This document shows, in pieces, positions 28,161 to 38,090 of a stretch of 38,090 nt of DNA. The stretch spans positions 1 to 38,090 of the forward strand of contig JARKPK010000084.1 of the NCBI GenBank assembly GCA_029975295.1, given 5' to 3'. Positions within the stretch are counted from its first letter, which is position 1; each line of letters starts with the position of its first letter. The position numbers were made by a program, and so were the translations under genes. Below the pieces are notes generated by a model. The model saw nothing but the letters and a program-made list of their open reading frames with translations. It ran no database searches and was not told the DNA's origin. This DNA comes from Thermoguttaceae bacterium. GTDB taxonomy: Bacteria; Planctomycetota; Planctomycetia; Pirellulales; Thermoguttaceae.

Positions 28161-31100
28161 ATGTTTCGTTGCCTCATTCCTTTCCGTCCCATGTTGAATC
28201 GGGCTCGTTGCGCGATTGCTTTCTCACTCGCTTTGGCGGTGTTGATGGCCGGGCCGGCCGGCGCCGCAATCATCCTTTGGGACGGCGAAGGCGGCGACAG
28301 TCTTTGGACCAACGCGGCCAACTGGTATGACGTGACCAATTCCACCAACGATGTGTTGCCCACGACCTACGTGCCCGGCGACGATCTGCAGTTCAACACC
28401 TCGGCCGGCACGATCTGGCTGAACGGCGGCCAAACGGCCAATTCGCTTTCCTTCTCGGCCAACGCCGCGCTGGGGGCTTACGGCACGAGCAACGTGCTGA
28501 CCGTTTCCTCCGCCAGCGTATCGGTTGGCTCGGGCACACTGGCCACGATGAATGCCGCCTACAACAGTTGGGCGTTGAACATCTCCGGCGGCGGTACGTT
28601 GTTCATGAACCACCCGTCGCCGGCGTTCACCGGCAACATTGTGGTCGATGGCGCAGGCACGACGTTGCTCCACCGGCAAGAAGGGCTGACGCCTCAATAT
28701 AACGGAATGAACAGCTCGCAAGAGTTTTCGCGATTTGATCAGCTTTCGCTCGGCTTGAGCACCGCGGTGAAGACGATCACGTTGCAAAACGGCGGTGTCT
28801 ATCGGATCATCGGCACGGGAAACAACGCCGAAAACAACTTTAAGAACATCGTGATTGGCTCCGGCGGTGGCACGCTGAACCTTGCCGCCGGCTATTTGGT
28901 GCAACAGCTCGACGACGTGGGCCAGATCACCGCGACGACCGAAGCCTTCACGAAAGCCGGCAAAGGTCGCCTTTTGATCGCCGGCGGCATGGCCGACGGC
29001 AACCCGTTGGGCGGCACGGTGAACGTTGACGGCGGCATTCTCGAACTGAACCGCCTGCAAGGCGGAAGCACCACTGCCGGCACGCGGTTCGCCGGAATTG
29101 CGGCCACGGGCACCGTCGTCAACATCAACAGCGGCGGAACGCTCTTGATCAACAGCGGCACGCAAGGCCGCATCGACGTGCCCACGATCAACCTCAACGA
29201 CGGCGGAACTTTGGCTACCCAGGGCAACAACGCGCACATCATCGGCCTCGACGGCGGCGGCACGACGCTCAACGTCTCGGGCACAGCCCGAATCCTTCTG
29301 CGCGACCTGTTCAACCCGCAACAGGCGCGTTTGCCGCGCGTTCGCACCGCGCTGACTGGCAACGGGACGCTCGAATTGATCGGCAGCACCGAAAACGCGA
29401 GCAATACGCGTTTGGTCATTGAACGCGGGTCCGACTCTACCTTCTCGGGCCTCTTCCGCCTTTACGAGAACGCGGTGATCGAGGCCAACCCGCGATTCAA
29501 TCCCACCGCAGATACCGGCAAGGTGCTTGCCAGCGGCGACATCGAGTTCGCCGGTTGGGGCAACATCCTCGATGTTCGCGACTCGAACAGCGCGGCGGCC
29601 TCGGTGTTCGATTACAACGCCAACGACCTGCTGCTGACCAGCACGCAGGCCGGCAGCATTGCGCGTTTGGTCGTGCAGCGGGCTACTACGGCCGCGGGCA
29701 CGGGTCATTTGTTCCATTTCGGAACGTTGACCATGGGCAATCAGCGGCTCGCCATCGAGGGCAACAACAGCTATCAGGCCGGACTGAGCGGCACCGCCAC
29801 CATCACCGGCAACGCGATCATCGAAATGCGATCCGACGGCATTCCGCTCGTGTTGACCAACGCCGCCGCCGTGACGGAAGACGCCGCCGGCCGCAAGCTC
29901 ACGATCTTCAAGACCGGGCAAGGCAATACCGCGGCTCGCGATGTGATCAGCGGAGGGGTGATCGGTATTTCCAATCTCGAAGTCACGACGGGCACGCTGC
30001 ATCTTCGCGGTGAGCTGGGGGCCATCGGCGCCGGGTTCGGCGGCGCGGCCCCGACAATCACGGTCAACGGCGGCGGAAATACCGCCATAACGAACACGCT
30101 GCCCACCCAAGGCTTGCTGCATTTGGATAGCAACACCGGCCACGTTGTCGGCTCCACCACGGTTTTCGCCGCCGCCAACAACAACGACCGCGTGATCGAT
30201 AGCGCCATCGTCAACCTTCGGGCCAATTCCACTTTGCGTCTCACGTCGGCCAACAACGTAGGCACGACCGAAACGCTCGGCACGGTCAACGTCGGCGGTC
30301 ACGGCACTTTCGACATCGTGAAGACCGGAACCGCGGCTTCGCCCGTGGCGCTCACCCTCACCACGCTCAACCTCGGAACGAGTGCGACGGCCAATTTCAC
30401 GGGCGCCAGCCTCGGCATTGCCGGCAACAACACGTCGCGGATCATCCTGCCCGGCACGTCCACCGGAATCCTTTCAAGCTACTACCATTCGGGCAACGAA
30501 TGGGCGAAATACGACAGCACGATCGACAGCGGCTTCGAACTGGGCGTCACGCCCTTCGTCAACACCGACTATGCTCTGAACACCGCCGAATCAACGTGGG
30601 CGAGCGGGCAGAAGGTGAAGTACACGGCGGGCGGAACATTCCTCACCGGAAATCGCAGTGTTGACCGGTTCAACATGGCTGTCGCAGGTTCCATCAATTT
30701 GAACGGATTCAATCTGACGTTCGAGGAGGGAGGCGTAATCACCTCCGTGGCGAACATCGGCTTCGTTGACAACAACCCCAGTTTCCCGGGCGCAGGCGGG
30801 GTGCTCACAGCCGGAGTCGGGCCTGGGCCGGCCGAACTGGTGTTCTACGCCAATGCTCTCACCGACATCAAAGTTCCCATTGCCGACAATGCCGATGGCG
30901 GCAGCGTTTCTTTCGTCAAGAGCGGCCCGGCCGAGTTGCGGCTCACCCATCACTCGCTTGGCGTCGGCGCCGGCGTATCAGCCATCGATCCCTACACCAC
31001 CCCGACTTGGACAAGCACGCTCACCGGAAGTTGGATCATCAACGATGGCCGACTGAACGTGCATCGTGGGCAGTTTCTCGGCGGTCGGCTGGTAATCCTC

Positions 31101-34100
31101 AACGGGGGCCATCTTGAAATCAACCAACCCGTCTCCAACGCCAACGCCGACTCGATCATCACCGGCTGGGGCAACGACATTACGATCAACGCCAACGCCT
31201 CGGTGGCCGCCGACGACAATGGCGAATCGGCCGACGCCAACACCGGCGATCGGGCGCTGGTCAAGCTCGGTTCGCTGACGATCAACAATGGCGCGATCAT
31301 GGGCCACGGTTCGTTTAGCGAGATCGACATCGCCTACATGGGCGGCGCCAACTTCTACGGCACCCCGACATTGACCGCCGTGCGTTCCGGCAACGTCAAC
31401 TCATGCACAATCATCAACGGCGCTCTGGCGGGCAGCGGATTCAACATGACCGCCACCCTGGGCAATGCCTCGGTGGTGCTCGGCGGCGGATCGCCCGACT
31501 CAAGCGCAAACACCTATGATGGAACGATCACCATCTTCACTGGCGATCTCCGTATGAACAAGGCCAACGGCACGCTGGCCATTACCGACGGCACGGCCGC
31601 CGAAGACGTTGTTATCAATGGTGGCGCGCTTTACTGGGGGCCGGGCCATCACGGCGATCTGACCACGACCAACAACATCAGTCTCACCAACAATGGTTTG
31701 CAAGGCATCGCGCCGACTTCTCCGGCCGCAGTGCTCGCCGCCGGCCAAGAGCAGATCGCCGACACGGCGACGATCACGTTGCTCTACGGCACGCTCGGCC
31801 AGGCCGACCGCATCAACAACGAGACCTTCGGCACGTTGATCCAAAAGAACGGCACGTTCAACGTCGGGCTCGGGTCGATCGCGGTCGAAACCTACACGGT
31901 TTCGGGAGGCGCCTTCACGATCGACCGCAGCGGATCGTTCACCGCGGACACGATCACCATGACGCCCGGCTCGCCCGACCTGAACATCACTACGGGGATC
32001 GCGGCCGGGCCGCAAACGACTCTTCAGGTCGGCGCAGGCGGCATCTCGCTGAGTAATCAAAACATCAACCTCGGCACCGGCAGCAGCGTCAACGTGATGG
32101 GCTCGGGCGGCGCGCTCAAGCTCGGCGGCAATCTCACGTTCACCGGCTCCGATCTGGTGGCCGGTTCGTACGGTCGCAAAGGCATCTTCGTTCAGCTCGG
32201 CAACAGCTTCCGGCAACTCGGAAACAGCCGTGTTGACTTGATGGGCGGAACGCGCGATTTCAATATTGCCACCGACGCAATCTATACGATCACCGCGCCG
32301 ATCACCAACGGCGGACTGACCAAGAGCGGCGGCGGCGCGCTGGTGCTCGAACCTTATCAGGCCAGCAACTTCGCCGGGGCGATCACGGTGAACGCGGGCG
32401 TGCTGCAAGCCAAGGGCGACGGCGCGTTCGGCACAAGCGCCGGCGGCGTGACGATCAACAACGGCGGCACGGTGAAACTCGACAGCGGTTGGACTTTCGG
32501 CGATGATTTCGTCGTCACCGGCCCCGGCGCGTTGGCGCCCGGCGGCTTGGGGGTTCGCGAGGTGGGCGCCTTGGTGGCCCTCGGCGGCTTCAGCCGGCTT
32601 ACCGGTGCGGTATCGCTGGCCGGCGACGCCACCCTGGCCGGCGACACATTTCTCGATCCTTCAGTGGCGCCGGGGGTCGGCGGTTTGGCCTTCCGCATCG
32701 GCACCCTGCGAATCGAATCGGCCGGCGGCATCACGGGCGCCGGCCATCTGACCCTCTCCGGCCATGGCGATGGCGTTGTTACGGGAGGCGTCAACACAAC
32801 CTCGGGCGGCCTGACCAAAGACGGCGCAGGCCGCTGGACCCTCGCTGGCGCAAGCTCGTATGTCGGGACCACGGCGGTCGCGGCCGGCTCGCTCCGCGTA
32901 ACGCACGCCGCCGCGCTGGGTTCGACCAGTGCGGGCACGACCGTTTATGGCGGCGCCACGCTCGAATTGCTCGGCGGCATTTCGCTGGCCGAACCGTTGA
33001 CCCTCGCCGGCAGCGGAATCAGCTCTCAGAGCGGCGCAATAGTGAACCTTGGTGGCGCCAATACGCTGGCCGGCCCAATCACGATGTTCGGCGCGACTCT
33101 GCGATCCGATGCCGGCTCGTTGACCGTAACCGGCGCCATCAACGGCGGCGTCAACGAACTGACCCTTGCCGGCGCAGCGGGCGGCAGCGTTAACGGCAAC
33201 ATTACGGCCGGCGCACTGACCAAGCGCGGCAGCGGCGTCTGGACATTGGCCGGGGCCAACACCCTGAGCGGCGGAACCGACATTTATGGCGGCACGCTCT
33301 TGCTGAATTACTCAGCCAACAACGGCAACAAACTCAATTCGACCGGCGCGCTGACGATGCACGGCGGCACTCTCTCGATCATCGGCAGCAGCAGCGCCGC
33401 CACGGCGCAATCTGTCGGAAGCCTCGCCCTCGCCGAGGGCGGCGCCGCAATTCAGGTCGCAAGTGGCGTCGGCCAAAGCGCCACGCTCGATTTGGGCAAC
33501 ATCAGTCGCGGTTCCACGAGCGGCGCCACGGTGGACTTCGTTCTTCCGTCCTCCGGCGCAATCACAACCACATCGTCGGTTTCGAACGGCATTCTCGGCG
33601 GTTGGGCTACCGTGGGCGGTCAAGATTGGGCTTCTCTCTCCGGGGCGAACATCGTCGCCCTGACCTCCTACACTCCGCTGGCCACTGCCACCTCAACCGA
33701 TAATGCCGTAGTTTCCGCTCCCTTCGCGTTGGCCGCGAGCAGCACGGTCCATTCGCTGAAGATTGCCGCATCGAACGCCAACCTGGACCTGGGGGCCAAC
33801 AACCTTCAGCTCGGCTCAGGCGGTTTGCTCTACACGGGCGCCGGCAACGCCGCTATCACCGGCACCGGATATGTTTCGGGGTTGAGCCTGTTCGACGAGT
33901 TCATTATTCACACCGCGAGCGGCACACTCGACATCGCCGCCCCGATCATCGGCTCGTTCGGCTGGGGCGGGCTCACCAAGACGGGCGCGGGCACGCTGGT
34001 TCTCAGCGCCGCAAACGACTTCTCCGGGACGATCAACGTCAACGGCGGCACGCTGGCCGTCGTCGGCAGCGGCGGAACGGGGGCCACCGTGGGGCTGGGG

Positions 34101-37100
34101 GCCGCTAATCGCGACATGATCCTCAACGGCGGCACGTTCGCCGTGATGGGCCCCGATTACGACCCGGGCGCCAACACCCTTCAGTTCGTCATCGGTCCGG
34201 CGGGCGGCACAATCCGCTCGATTCTCGGCGCGCAAATCTCCATCAACGACGGGAACACAACCGGCCTGACTCCCACCCAACTCCGCGGCAGCGGCGACCT
34301 GACCTTCGCCGGCGGCGGACGCTACCGTATGGAAGGGGGCACTCCGCAATTCATCGGATTTACGGGCAAGGTGACCGTCGATGGCGGTCTGTTGCTGGTT
34401 GGCCACAGCAACGCGCTCGGCGGGCGAAAGGAACAGACCATCACGCTCAAGTCGGGCAGCGCGATTGTCAACCAAACGGGTTTCGGCCTCGGGCTAAATG
34501 GGTTGCCCAACGACATCATTGCCGAAGGCGGTGTCGAGTTCTTCGCCGTTGGCGGAAATCGCGTTTACGGCGGCGACATCCAACTTTACGGAACGAACAC
34601 CATCGCCCTGTTCGAACGCGACGCCCTGCAAACGGAACGCCAGCTCTATTTCAACGGTCGTGTCTCCGGCTCGGGCGTCACTCTTAACGTGTTCGGCGCG
34701 AACAACGGCAATCCATTCTACCTGACGAGCGGGGCCAACGCCCTGACGGGCACGATCAATCTGAACCCCAATGCCGTGCTCGAAGTTCGCAGCCCGGGAT
34801 CGCTCGGCATAGCCGACGGCGACGTGACCGTAAACCTGTCGACCAACGCCCGGCTGTTGCTCCGTCACTGGCAAAATGCCGACTACCACGCCGATGTTGT
34901 GGTCAACGGCCACGCGGAGATCAACTCCGATCGGCTGACCGGATTCGCCGGCGGCGCTCAGCAGTTCCTCAGCATTCGCAACCTCACGGTCAACGGCGAC
35001 AACACCATCCTCACCGTCGGCGGCGCCAACAACTACTACACCCGAGTAAGCGGCTTAGCAACGCTGAACGGCGTCACCAGCACGGTGCTCAACGTAACGG
35101 CCTCCGACCTGATCCTCGAGAACGGCCTGAACGTGAGCAACTCGTTGAGCACGATCGACAAACGCGGCGCGTTTTCCGTGATCTTGCGCGGGCCGGTGAG
35201 CAACCATACCGGCACGCTTCTGCTTCAGCAAAGCCTCTTCGTCCTCCAAGACGGCGGCACGCTGCCCAACACGTCGACGATTGAACTTCGCGGCGGCGAA
35301 CTTCGCATCGACAATAGCAACGGCGCCGTGCCCGATCGCGTCAACGATTTGGCGGCGATCAATCTCGGCGGCGGCGTGCTTCGCATTACCGGGCCGGAAA
35401 CCCTCGGCACCGTCACAGCTGTGTCCGGCGTTACGCAAGTCATCAGCAATCCCATCAGCGAAACAACCCCCGTGCCGCTGGTGCTCACCGGCTTCACGCG
35501 AAACACCGGCGCCATTGTCCAATTGCAGGCGCCCGATCTCGGCACTGCGGTTGTGGGCGCGGGCACAATCGGCCAGCCGCGAATCTCATCGCGCATTCTC
35601 TTGCCGACGGCGCCGGCGTTGGCCGACAGCGGGCAGACCATCCCCGGTTTCGTCGGGAACAACGCGATTGATTTCGTGCAATACTCGACCGCCCTGGATG
35701 GCGGCGTGCCGCTAGGATTCCAGGATATGCGCAATCCCGGTTCGGGCGCCGCGTTCGCAACCAATTACACGAACGATCCCGCCGAAACGGCCTGGAATGA
35801 CACCGTCATCGCCCGGCTGACCAACGGAACCGATAGTACGACGGTTACCACCACCCTCACCGCGAATCGCGCCTTGGACGCCATCAAGGTTGAAACGGGC
35901 GGCACAAACCGCATTCGAACCATCGACGTTGCCGCGAACACCTTGCGCATTGAAGGCGGAGGCATCCTCGATGTGGCTGCCACTGGACATGTGCTGAACA
36001 TCAACGGCACCGGCGGGCTGACTGCCGGCACCGCGACACCCGGTTCCTCCACGGCCGAGCTTGTCCTTGGCGGAACGGGAACGATTACCGTCGCCGCCCC
36101 CGTGAAGGACAATTCCACCCAGCCCGTGGCCGTGGTGAAAGTCGGCTCCGGCACGGTTCATCTCAACGGGAATAACACCTTCACCGGCGGGCTTTATATC
36201 AACGCGGGCACGCTCAACACCACCAGCGCCAACTTCAACGGATCGACCCCCAACCCGATCTATCTGGCCGGCGGCACCCTGACGTTCAACATCGCCAGCG
36301 GCAGCACCGCCATCGATCTCGGCGTGCCCGATCATCCCGTTTATGTCAACGCCAGTTCGCTCATTGTGCTCGACAATGGCACGGGCGCGGGCACGGATAA
36401 CGACATCTCCCTCGGTGCGCTGACGATCAACGGACCCTATACCCTCGGCCTCCGCAGTTTCGACAGCATGGACGCCTCGTTTACCGGCTTCCACTCGTTC
36501 TTCGGCACGCCTACTCTCGACATGGCCCAAGCCGCGTCCGGAGGCAACCAAACTGGCGTGTTCACCATCAGCGGCACGATCGCCGGCTCCGGGTTCAATG
36601 TGGGCTCTTCCGGCGCCACCGACAACACGACCTCCGTCCTGCAAATTGGCGGCGGCGCGACCGACACCGCTTCGAATACCTACAACGGCAAGGTCACAGT
36701 GCTCTTGGGCGTGGGCAGCACGGGCAGCTTTAGCGAAGACCTCCGCGTCGAACTCAACAAAGCCGACGGCTACAACGCCATTACTGGCGATCTGGAGATC
36801 AACGGCGGCGTGGTCCGCAACATGGCCAACGACCAAATTGCCGACTCGTCCAATATTGTCATCAACCAGGGCCAGTATCACTTGAACAGCTTCAGCGAAA
36901 CTGTGGCCTCCATCACCATGAACGGCGGCAACGTGCTCACCGCCCCGACAACCGGCACAGCCCCCGCCGGCACGCTGACCATCACCGGCGCACTGACCGT
37001 GCTGGGGCTCGACGATCTGACCGGCGGCATTGCCACCGGCTTCACCGTCGGCAACAAGAGCACCGTCACGGTCAACGGCCTGACGACCATCGGCACCTAC

Positions 37101-38090
37101 GGGCGAATTCATCTGACCGAAGGTCAAACGTTCGCCACCTTGAACATCAACGGCGGACTGCAAATGATCGGCGGCCTGCTGAGCCAAAGCAGCGGCTCCG
37201 GGGCCAATATCGTTCGGCTGAGCAGCGACGTGACGACGCTGGCCGCCTCCGTCCCGTCGAACCTCGGCAGTTCGACCGACTCCGACACCTTCCTCGAACT
37301 CAACGGCATCCGCACGTTCACCGTCGCGGACGGCCCGGCCGGAATCGATCTGATCGTTTCGACCGTCATCCGCAACAGCACGGCGCCGTCGGCCGTCGGC
37401 GGTTTCATCAAGGCCGGCCCCGGCGTGATGCAGCTGCAAGGTCATGCAACGGCTGCCAACAGCTACACTGGCACGACCACGGTCAACGAGGGCACGCTCG
37501 TCCTGGCTCGTAACGCCGGCACCAACGCCATCCCCGGCGGCGATCTGACCATCGGCGACGGAGTCGGCGGCCCCAAGGCCGACATTGTCATCCTTCGCAA
37601 CAGCAATCAAATCGCGGATGGCAACAACGTCACCATCGCCAGTTCCGGCCTGCTCGATCTCGAAACGTTCAACACGAGCGATACCATCGGCGGCCTGAAC
37701 GGCGACGGCGCTGTCGACCTCGGACCCGGAAGCGTGCTGACAATCAATTCCGCGGCACCCAGCGACTTCGCCGGAGTCCTTGCCGGCGCCGGCAGCTTGG
37801 CGAAGACGGGCGCCGACGTATTCAAGCTCAGCGGCACGGCCGCTCATAGCGGCGTTACGACGGTCACCGCCGGCGTCTTGGTTGTCAATGGTGCGGTAAC
37901 GCTATCGTCGGTTGTCAATGTCGATACCGGCGCAACCCTCGGCGGCCTAGGTTCGATCGCCGGGCCGGTGAGCATCAACGCCGGCGGTACGCTCGATGCC
38001 GGCGACGGCGCGACCACTGGCACGCTGACGATCAACAATTCGCTGGCGTTCGCCTCGACCGCCGGGGCGGTGTTCGACATCGCCTCCGAC
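28161..38090 (+). CDS. giant secreted protein of autotransporter-associated beta-strand repeats (3' end beyond window)
   Basis: The frame is open from the ATG at 28161 to the window end: 3,310 codons with no stop where checked. GGGAGGT lies 5 nt before the ATG. Residues 1-35 form a signal peptide (basic start, hydrophobic AFSLALAVLMAG, cleavage near PAGA). The mature part begins with a WDGEGGDSLWTNAANW motif typical of these proteins. Repeats of the type G-x-(L/F)-x-K-x-G-x-G-x-(L/W)-x-L ... GGTL follow, clear near residues 263, 1383, 1547, 1682, 1935, 2659, 3080 and 3211 (for example GGLTKTGAGTLVLS, GALTKRGSGVWTLAG). They predict one long beta-helix. In Proteobacteria such repeats precede a beta-barrel; in planctomycetes they usually end in a PEP-CTERM or another sorting signal. 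The C-terminus is outside the window, so anchoring cannot be judged. Function is unknown; adhesion or surface structure is likely. Confidence 0.9.
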   Translation, partial: MFRCLIPFRPMLNRARCAIAFSLALAVLMAGPAGAAIILWDGEGGDSLWTNAANWYDVTNSTNDVLPTTYVPGDDLQFNTSAGTIWLNGGQTANSLSFSANAALGAYGTSNVLTVSSASVSVGSGTLATMNAAYNSWALNISGGGTLFMNHPSPAFTGNIVVDGAGTTLLHRQEGLTPQYNGMNSSQEFSRFDQLSLGLSTAVKTITLQNGGVYRIIGTGNNAENNFKNIVIGSGGGTLNLAAGYLVQQLDDVGQITATTEAFTKAGKGRLLIAGGMADGNPLGGTVNVDGGILELNRLQGGSTTAGTRFAGIAATGTVVNINSGGTLLINSGTQGRIDVPTINLNDGGTLATQGNNAHIIGLDGGGTTLNVSGTARILLRDLFNPQQARLPRVRTALTGNGTLELIGSTENASNTRLVIERGSDSTFSGLFRLYENAVIEANPRFNPTADTGKVLASGDIEFAGWGNILDVRDSNSAAASVFDYNANDLLLTSTQAGSIARLVVQRATTAAGTGHLFHFGTLTMGNQRLAIEGNNSYQAGLSGTATITGNAIIEMRSDGIPLVLTNAAAVTEDAAGRKLTIFKTGQGNTAARDVISGGVIGISNLEVTTGTLHLRGELGAIGAGFGGAAPTITVNGGGNTAITNTLPTQGLLHLDSNTGHVVGSTTVFAAANNNDRVIDSAIVNLRANSTLRLTSANNVGTTETLGTVNVGGHGTFDIVKTGTAASPVALTLTTLNLGTSATANFTGASLGIAGNNTSRIILPGTSTGILSSYYHSGNEWAKYDSTIDSGFELGVTPFVNTDYALNTAESTWASGQKVKYTAGGTFLTGNRSVDRFNMAVAGSINLNGFNLTFEEGGVITSVANIGFVDNNPSFPGAGGVLTAGVGPGPAELVFYANALTDIKVPIADNADGGSVSFVKSGPAELRLTHHSLGVGAGVSAIDPYTTPTWTSTLTGSWIINDGRLNVHRGQFLGGRLVILNGGHLEINQPVSNANADSIITGWGNDITINANASVAADDNGESADANTGDRALVKLGSLTINNGAIMGHGSFSEIDIAYMGGANFYGTPTLTAVRSGNVNSCTIINGALAGSGFNMTATLGNASVVLGGGSPDSSANTYDGTITIFTGDLRMNKANGTLAITDGTAAEDVVINGGALYWGPGHHGDLTTTNNISLTNNGLQGIAPTSPAAVLAAGQEQIADTATITLLYGTLGQADRINNETFGTLIQKNGTFNVGLGSIAVETYTVSGGAFTIDRSGSFTADTITMTPGSPDLNITTGIAAGPQTTLQVGAGGISLSNQNINLGTGSSVNVMGSGGALKLGGNLTFTGSDLVAGSYGRKGIFVQLGNSFRQLGNSRVDLMGGTRDFNIATDAIYTITAPITNGGLTKSGGGALVLEPYQASNFAGAITVNAGVLQAKGDGAFGTSAGGVTINNGGTVKLDSGWTFGDDFVVTGPGALAPGGLGVREVGALVALGGFSRLTGAVSLAGDATLAGDTFLDPSVAPGVGGLAFRIGTLRIESAGGITGAGHLTLSGHGDGVVTGGVNTTSGGLTKDGAGRWTLAGASSYVGTTAVAAGSLRVTHAAALGSTSAGTTVYGGATLELLGGISLAEPLTLAGSGISSQSGAIVNLGGANTLAGPITMFGATLRSDAGSLTVTGAINGGVNELTLAGAAGGSVNGNITAGALTKRGSGVWTLAGANTLSGGTDIYGGTLLLNYSANNGNKLNSTGALTMHGGTLSIIGSSSAATAQSVGSLALAEGGAAIQVASGVGQSATLDLGNISRGSTSGATVDFVLPSSGAITTTSSVSNGILGGWATVGGQDWASLSGANIVALTSYTPLATATSTDNAVVSAPFALAASSTVHSLKIAASNANLDLGANNLQLGSGGLLYTGAGNAAITGTGYVSGLSLFDEFIIHTASGTLDIAAPIIGSFGWGGLTKTGAGTLVLSAANDFSGTINVNGGTLAVVGSGGTGATVGLGAANRDMILNGGTFAVMGPDYDPGANTLQFVIGPAGGTIRSILGAQISINDGNTTGLTPTQLRGSGDLTFAGGGRYRMEGGTPQFIGFTGKVTVDGGLLLVGHSNALGGRKEQTITLKSGSAIVNQTGFGLGLNGLPNDIIAEGGVEFFAVGGNRVYGGDIQLYGTNTIALFERDALQTERQLYFNGRVSGSGVTLNVFGANNGNPFYLTSGANALTGTINLNPNAVLEVRSPGSLGIADGDVTVNLSTNARLLLRHWQNADYHADVVVNGHAEINSDRLTGFAGGAQQFLSIRNLTVNGDNTILTVGGANNYYTRVSGLATLNGVTSTVLNVTASDLILENGLNVSNSLSTIDKRGAFSVILRGPVSNHTGTLLLQQSLFVLQDGGTLPNTSTIELRGGELRIDNSNGAVPDRVNDLAAINLGGGVLRITGPETLGTVTAVSGVTQVISNPISETTPVPLVLTGFTRNTGAIVQLQAPDLGTAVVGAGTIGQPRISSRILLPTAPALADSGQTIPGFVGNNAIDFVQYSTALDGGVPLGFQDMRNPGSGAAFATNYTNDPAETAWNDTVIARLTNGTDSTTVTTTLTANRALDAIKVETGGTNRIRTIDVAANTLRIEGGGILDVAATGHVLNINGTGGLTAGTATPGSSTAELVLGGTGTITVAAPVKDNSTQPVAVVKVGSGTVHLNGNNTFTGGLYINAGTLNTTSANFNGSTPNPIYLAGGTLTFNIASGSTAIDLGVPDHPVYVNASSLIVLDNGTGAGTDNDISLGALTINGPYTLGLRSFDSMDASFTGFHSFFGTPTLDMAQAASGGNQTGVFTISGTIAGSGFNVGSSGATDNTTSVLQIGGGATDTASNTYNGKVTVLLGVGSTGSFSEDLRVELNKADGYNAITGDLEINGGVVRNMANDQIADSSNIVINQGQYHLNSFSETVASITMNGGNVLTAPTTGTAPAGTLTITGALTVLGLDDLTGGIATGFTVGNKSTVTVNGLTTIGTYGRIHLTEGQTFATLNINGGLQMIGGLLSQSSGSGANIVRLSSDVTTLAASVPSNLGSSTDSDTFLELNGIRTFTVADGPAGIDLIVSTVIRNSTAPSAVGGFIKAGPGVMQLQGHATAANSYTGTTTVNEGTLVLARNAGTNAIPGGDLTIGDGVGGPKADIVILRNSNQIADGNNVTIASSGLLDLETFNTSDTIGGLNGDGAVDLGPGSVLTINSAAPSDFAGVLAGAGSLAKTGADVFKLSGTAAHSGVTTVTAGVLVVNGAVTLSSVVNVDTGATLGGLGSIAGPVSINAGGTLDAGDGATTGTLTINNSLAFASTAGAVFDIASD

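Noticed and set aside
32503-32761. Possible frameshift in the giant repeat-protein gene
   Set aside because: Re-reading the codons from 32451 to 32763 showed that the frame is kept (the GHGDG segment is in phase with the ATG at 28161).
28224-37847. Long minus-strand open frames (28224-30302, 31500-32408, 35712-37847) opposite the repeat protein
   Set aside because: Low-complexity Ala/Gly/Val/Arg translations without domains, antisense to a strongly supported coding frame.

Overview
The window looks like a chromosomal segment of a planctomycete, probably of the Pirellulales type (inference). The reasons are high GC, a 4,339-residue secreted protein with an N-terminal LEPR-x-LL motif and a dockerin, a Sec-exported sulfatase fused to HEAT-like repeats, and a giant protein built of autotransporter-associated beta-strand repeats. 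No rRNA, tRNA, integrase or intact insertion sequence was recognised.

Positions 1-10843 hold a complete type I-G (formerly I-U) CRISPR-Cas locus, all transcribed leftwards. The order is cas3 (helicase first, HD nuclease last), csx17 (cas8-like), csb1 (cas7-like), csb2 (cas5-cas6 fusion), a 493-nt gap, a cas4-cas1 fusion, cas2, a 728-nt gap that includes the leader, and a CRISPR array that runs off the left edge. The effector genes overlap or nearly touch and have good Shine-Dalgarno sequences, so they form one transcription unit. Two boxA-like sequences (the NusB/NusE antitermination signal) sit on the transcribed strand. One lies 33 nt before the first repeat. The other lies just after the csb2 stop, upstream of a strong hairpin and of the adaptation genes cas4-cas1 and cas2.

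Positions 10844-12131 are an accessory junction: about 800 nt without a recognisable gene, then a fragment matching only the C-terminal domain of a GH97 alpha-glucosidase.

Positions 12132-25151 (minus strand) encode the giant LEPR protein. Read along the protein, at least four ordinary extracellular domains are each split in-frame by other domains. Two module families were inserted repeatedly, and the smaller family is also found inside the larger one, so the insertions are nested. This is the most unusual structure in the window outside the CRISPR locus.

Positions 25743-38090 (plus strand) hold the sulfatase, a candidate intrinsic terminator, a near-consensus promoter, and a 3,310-codon gene that is still open at the window end and encodes a secreted repeat protein. 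The giant proteins and the sulfatase fit a secretome for binding and degrading sulfated polysaccharide, a common planctomycete life style (inference).
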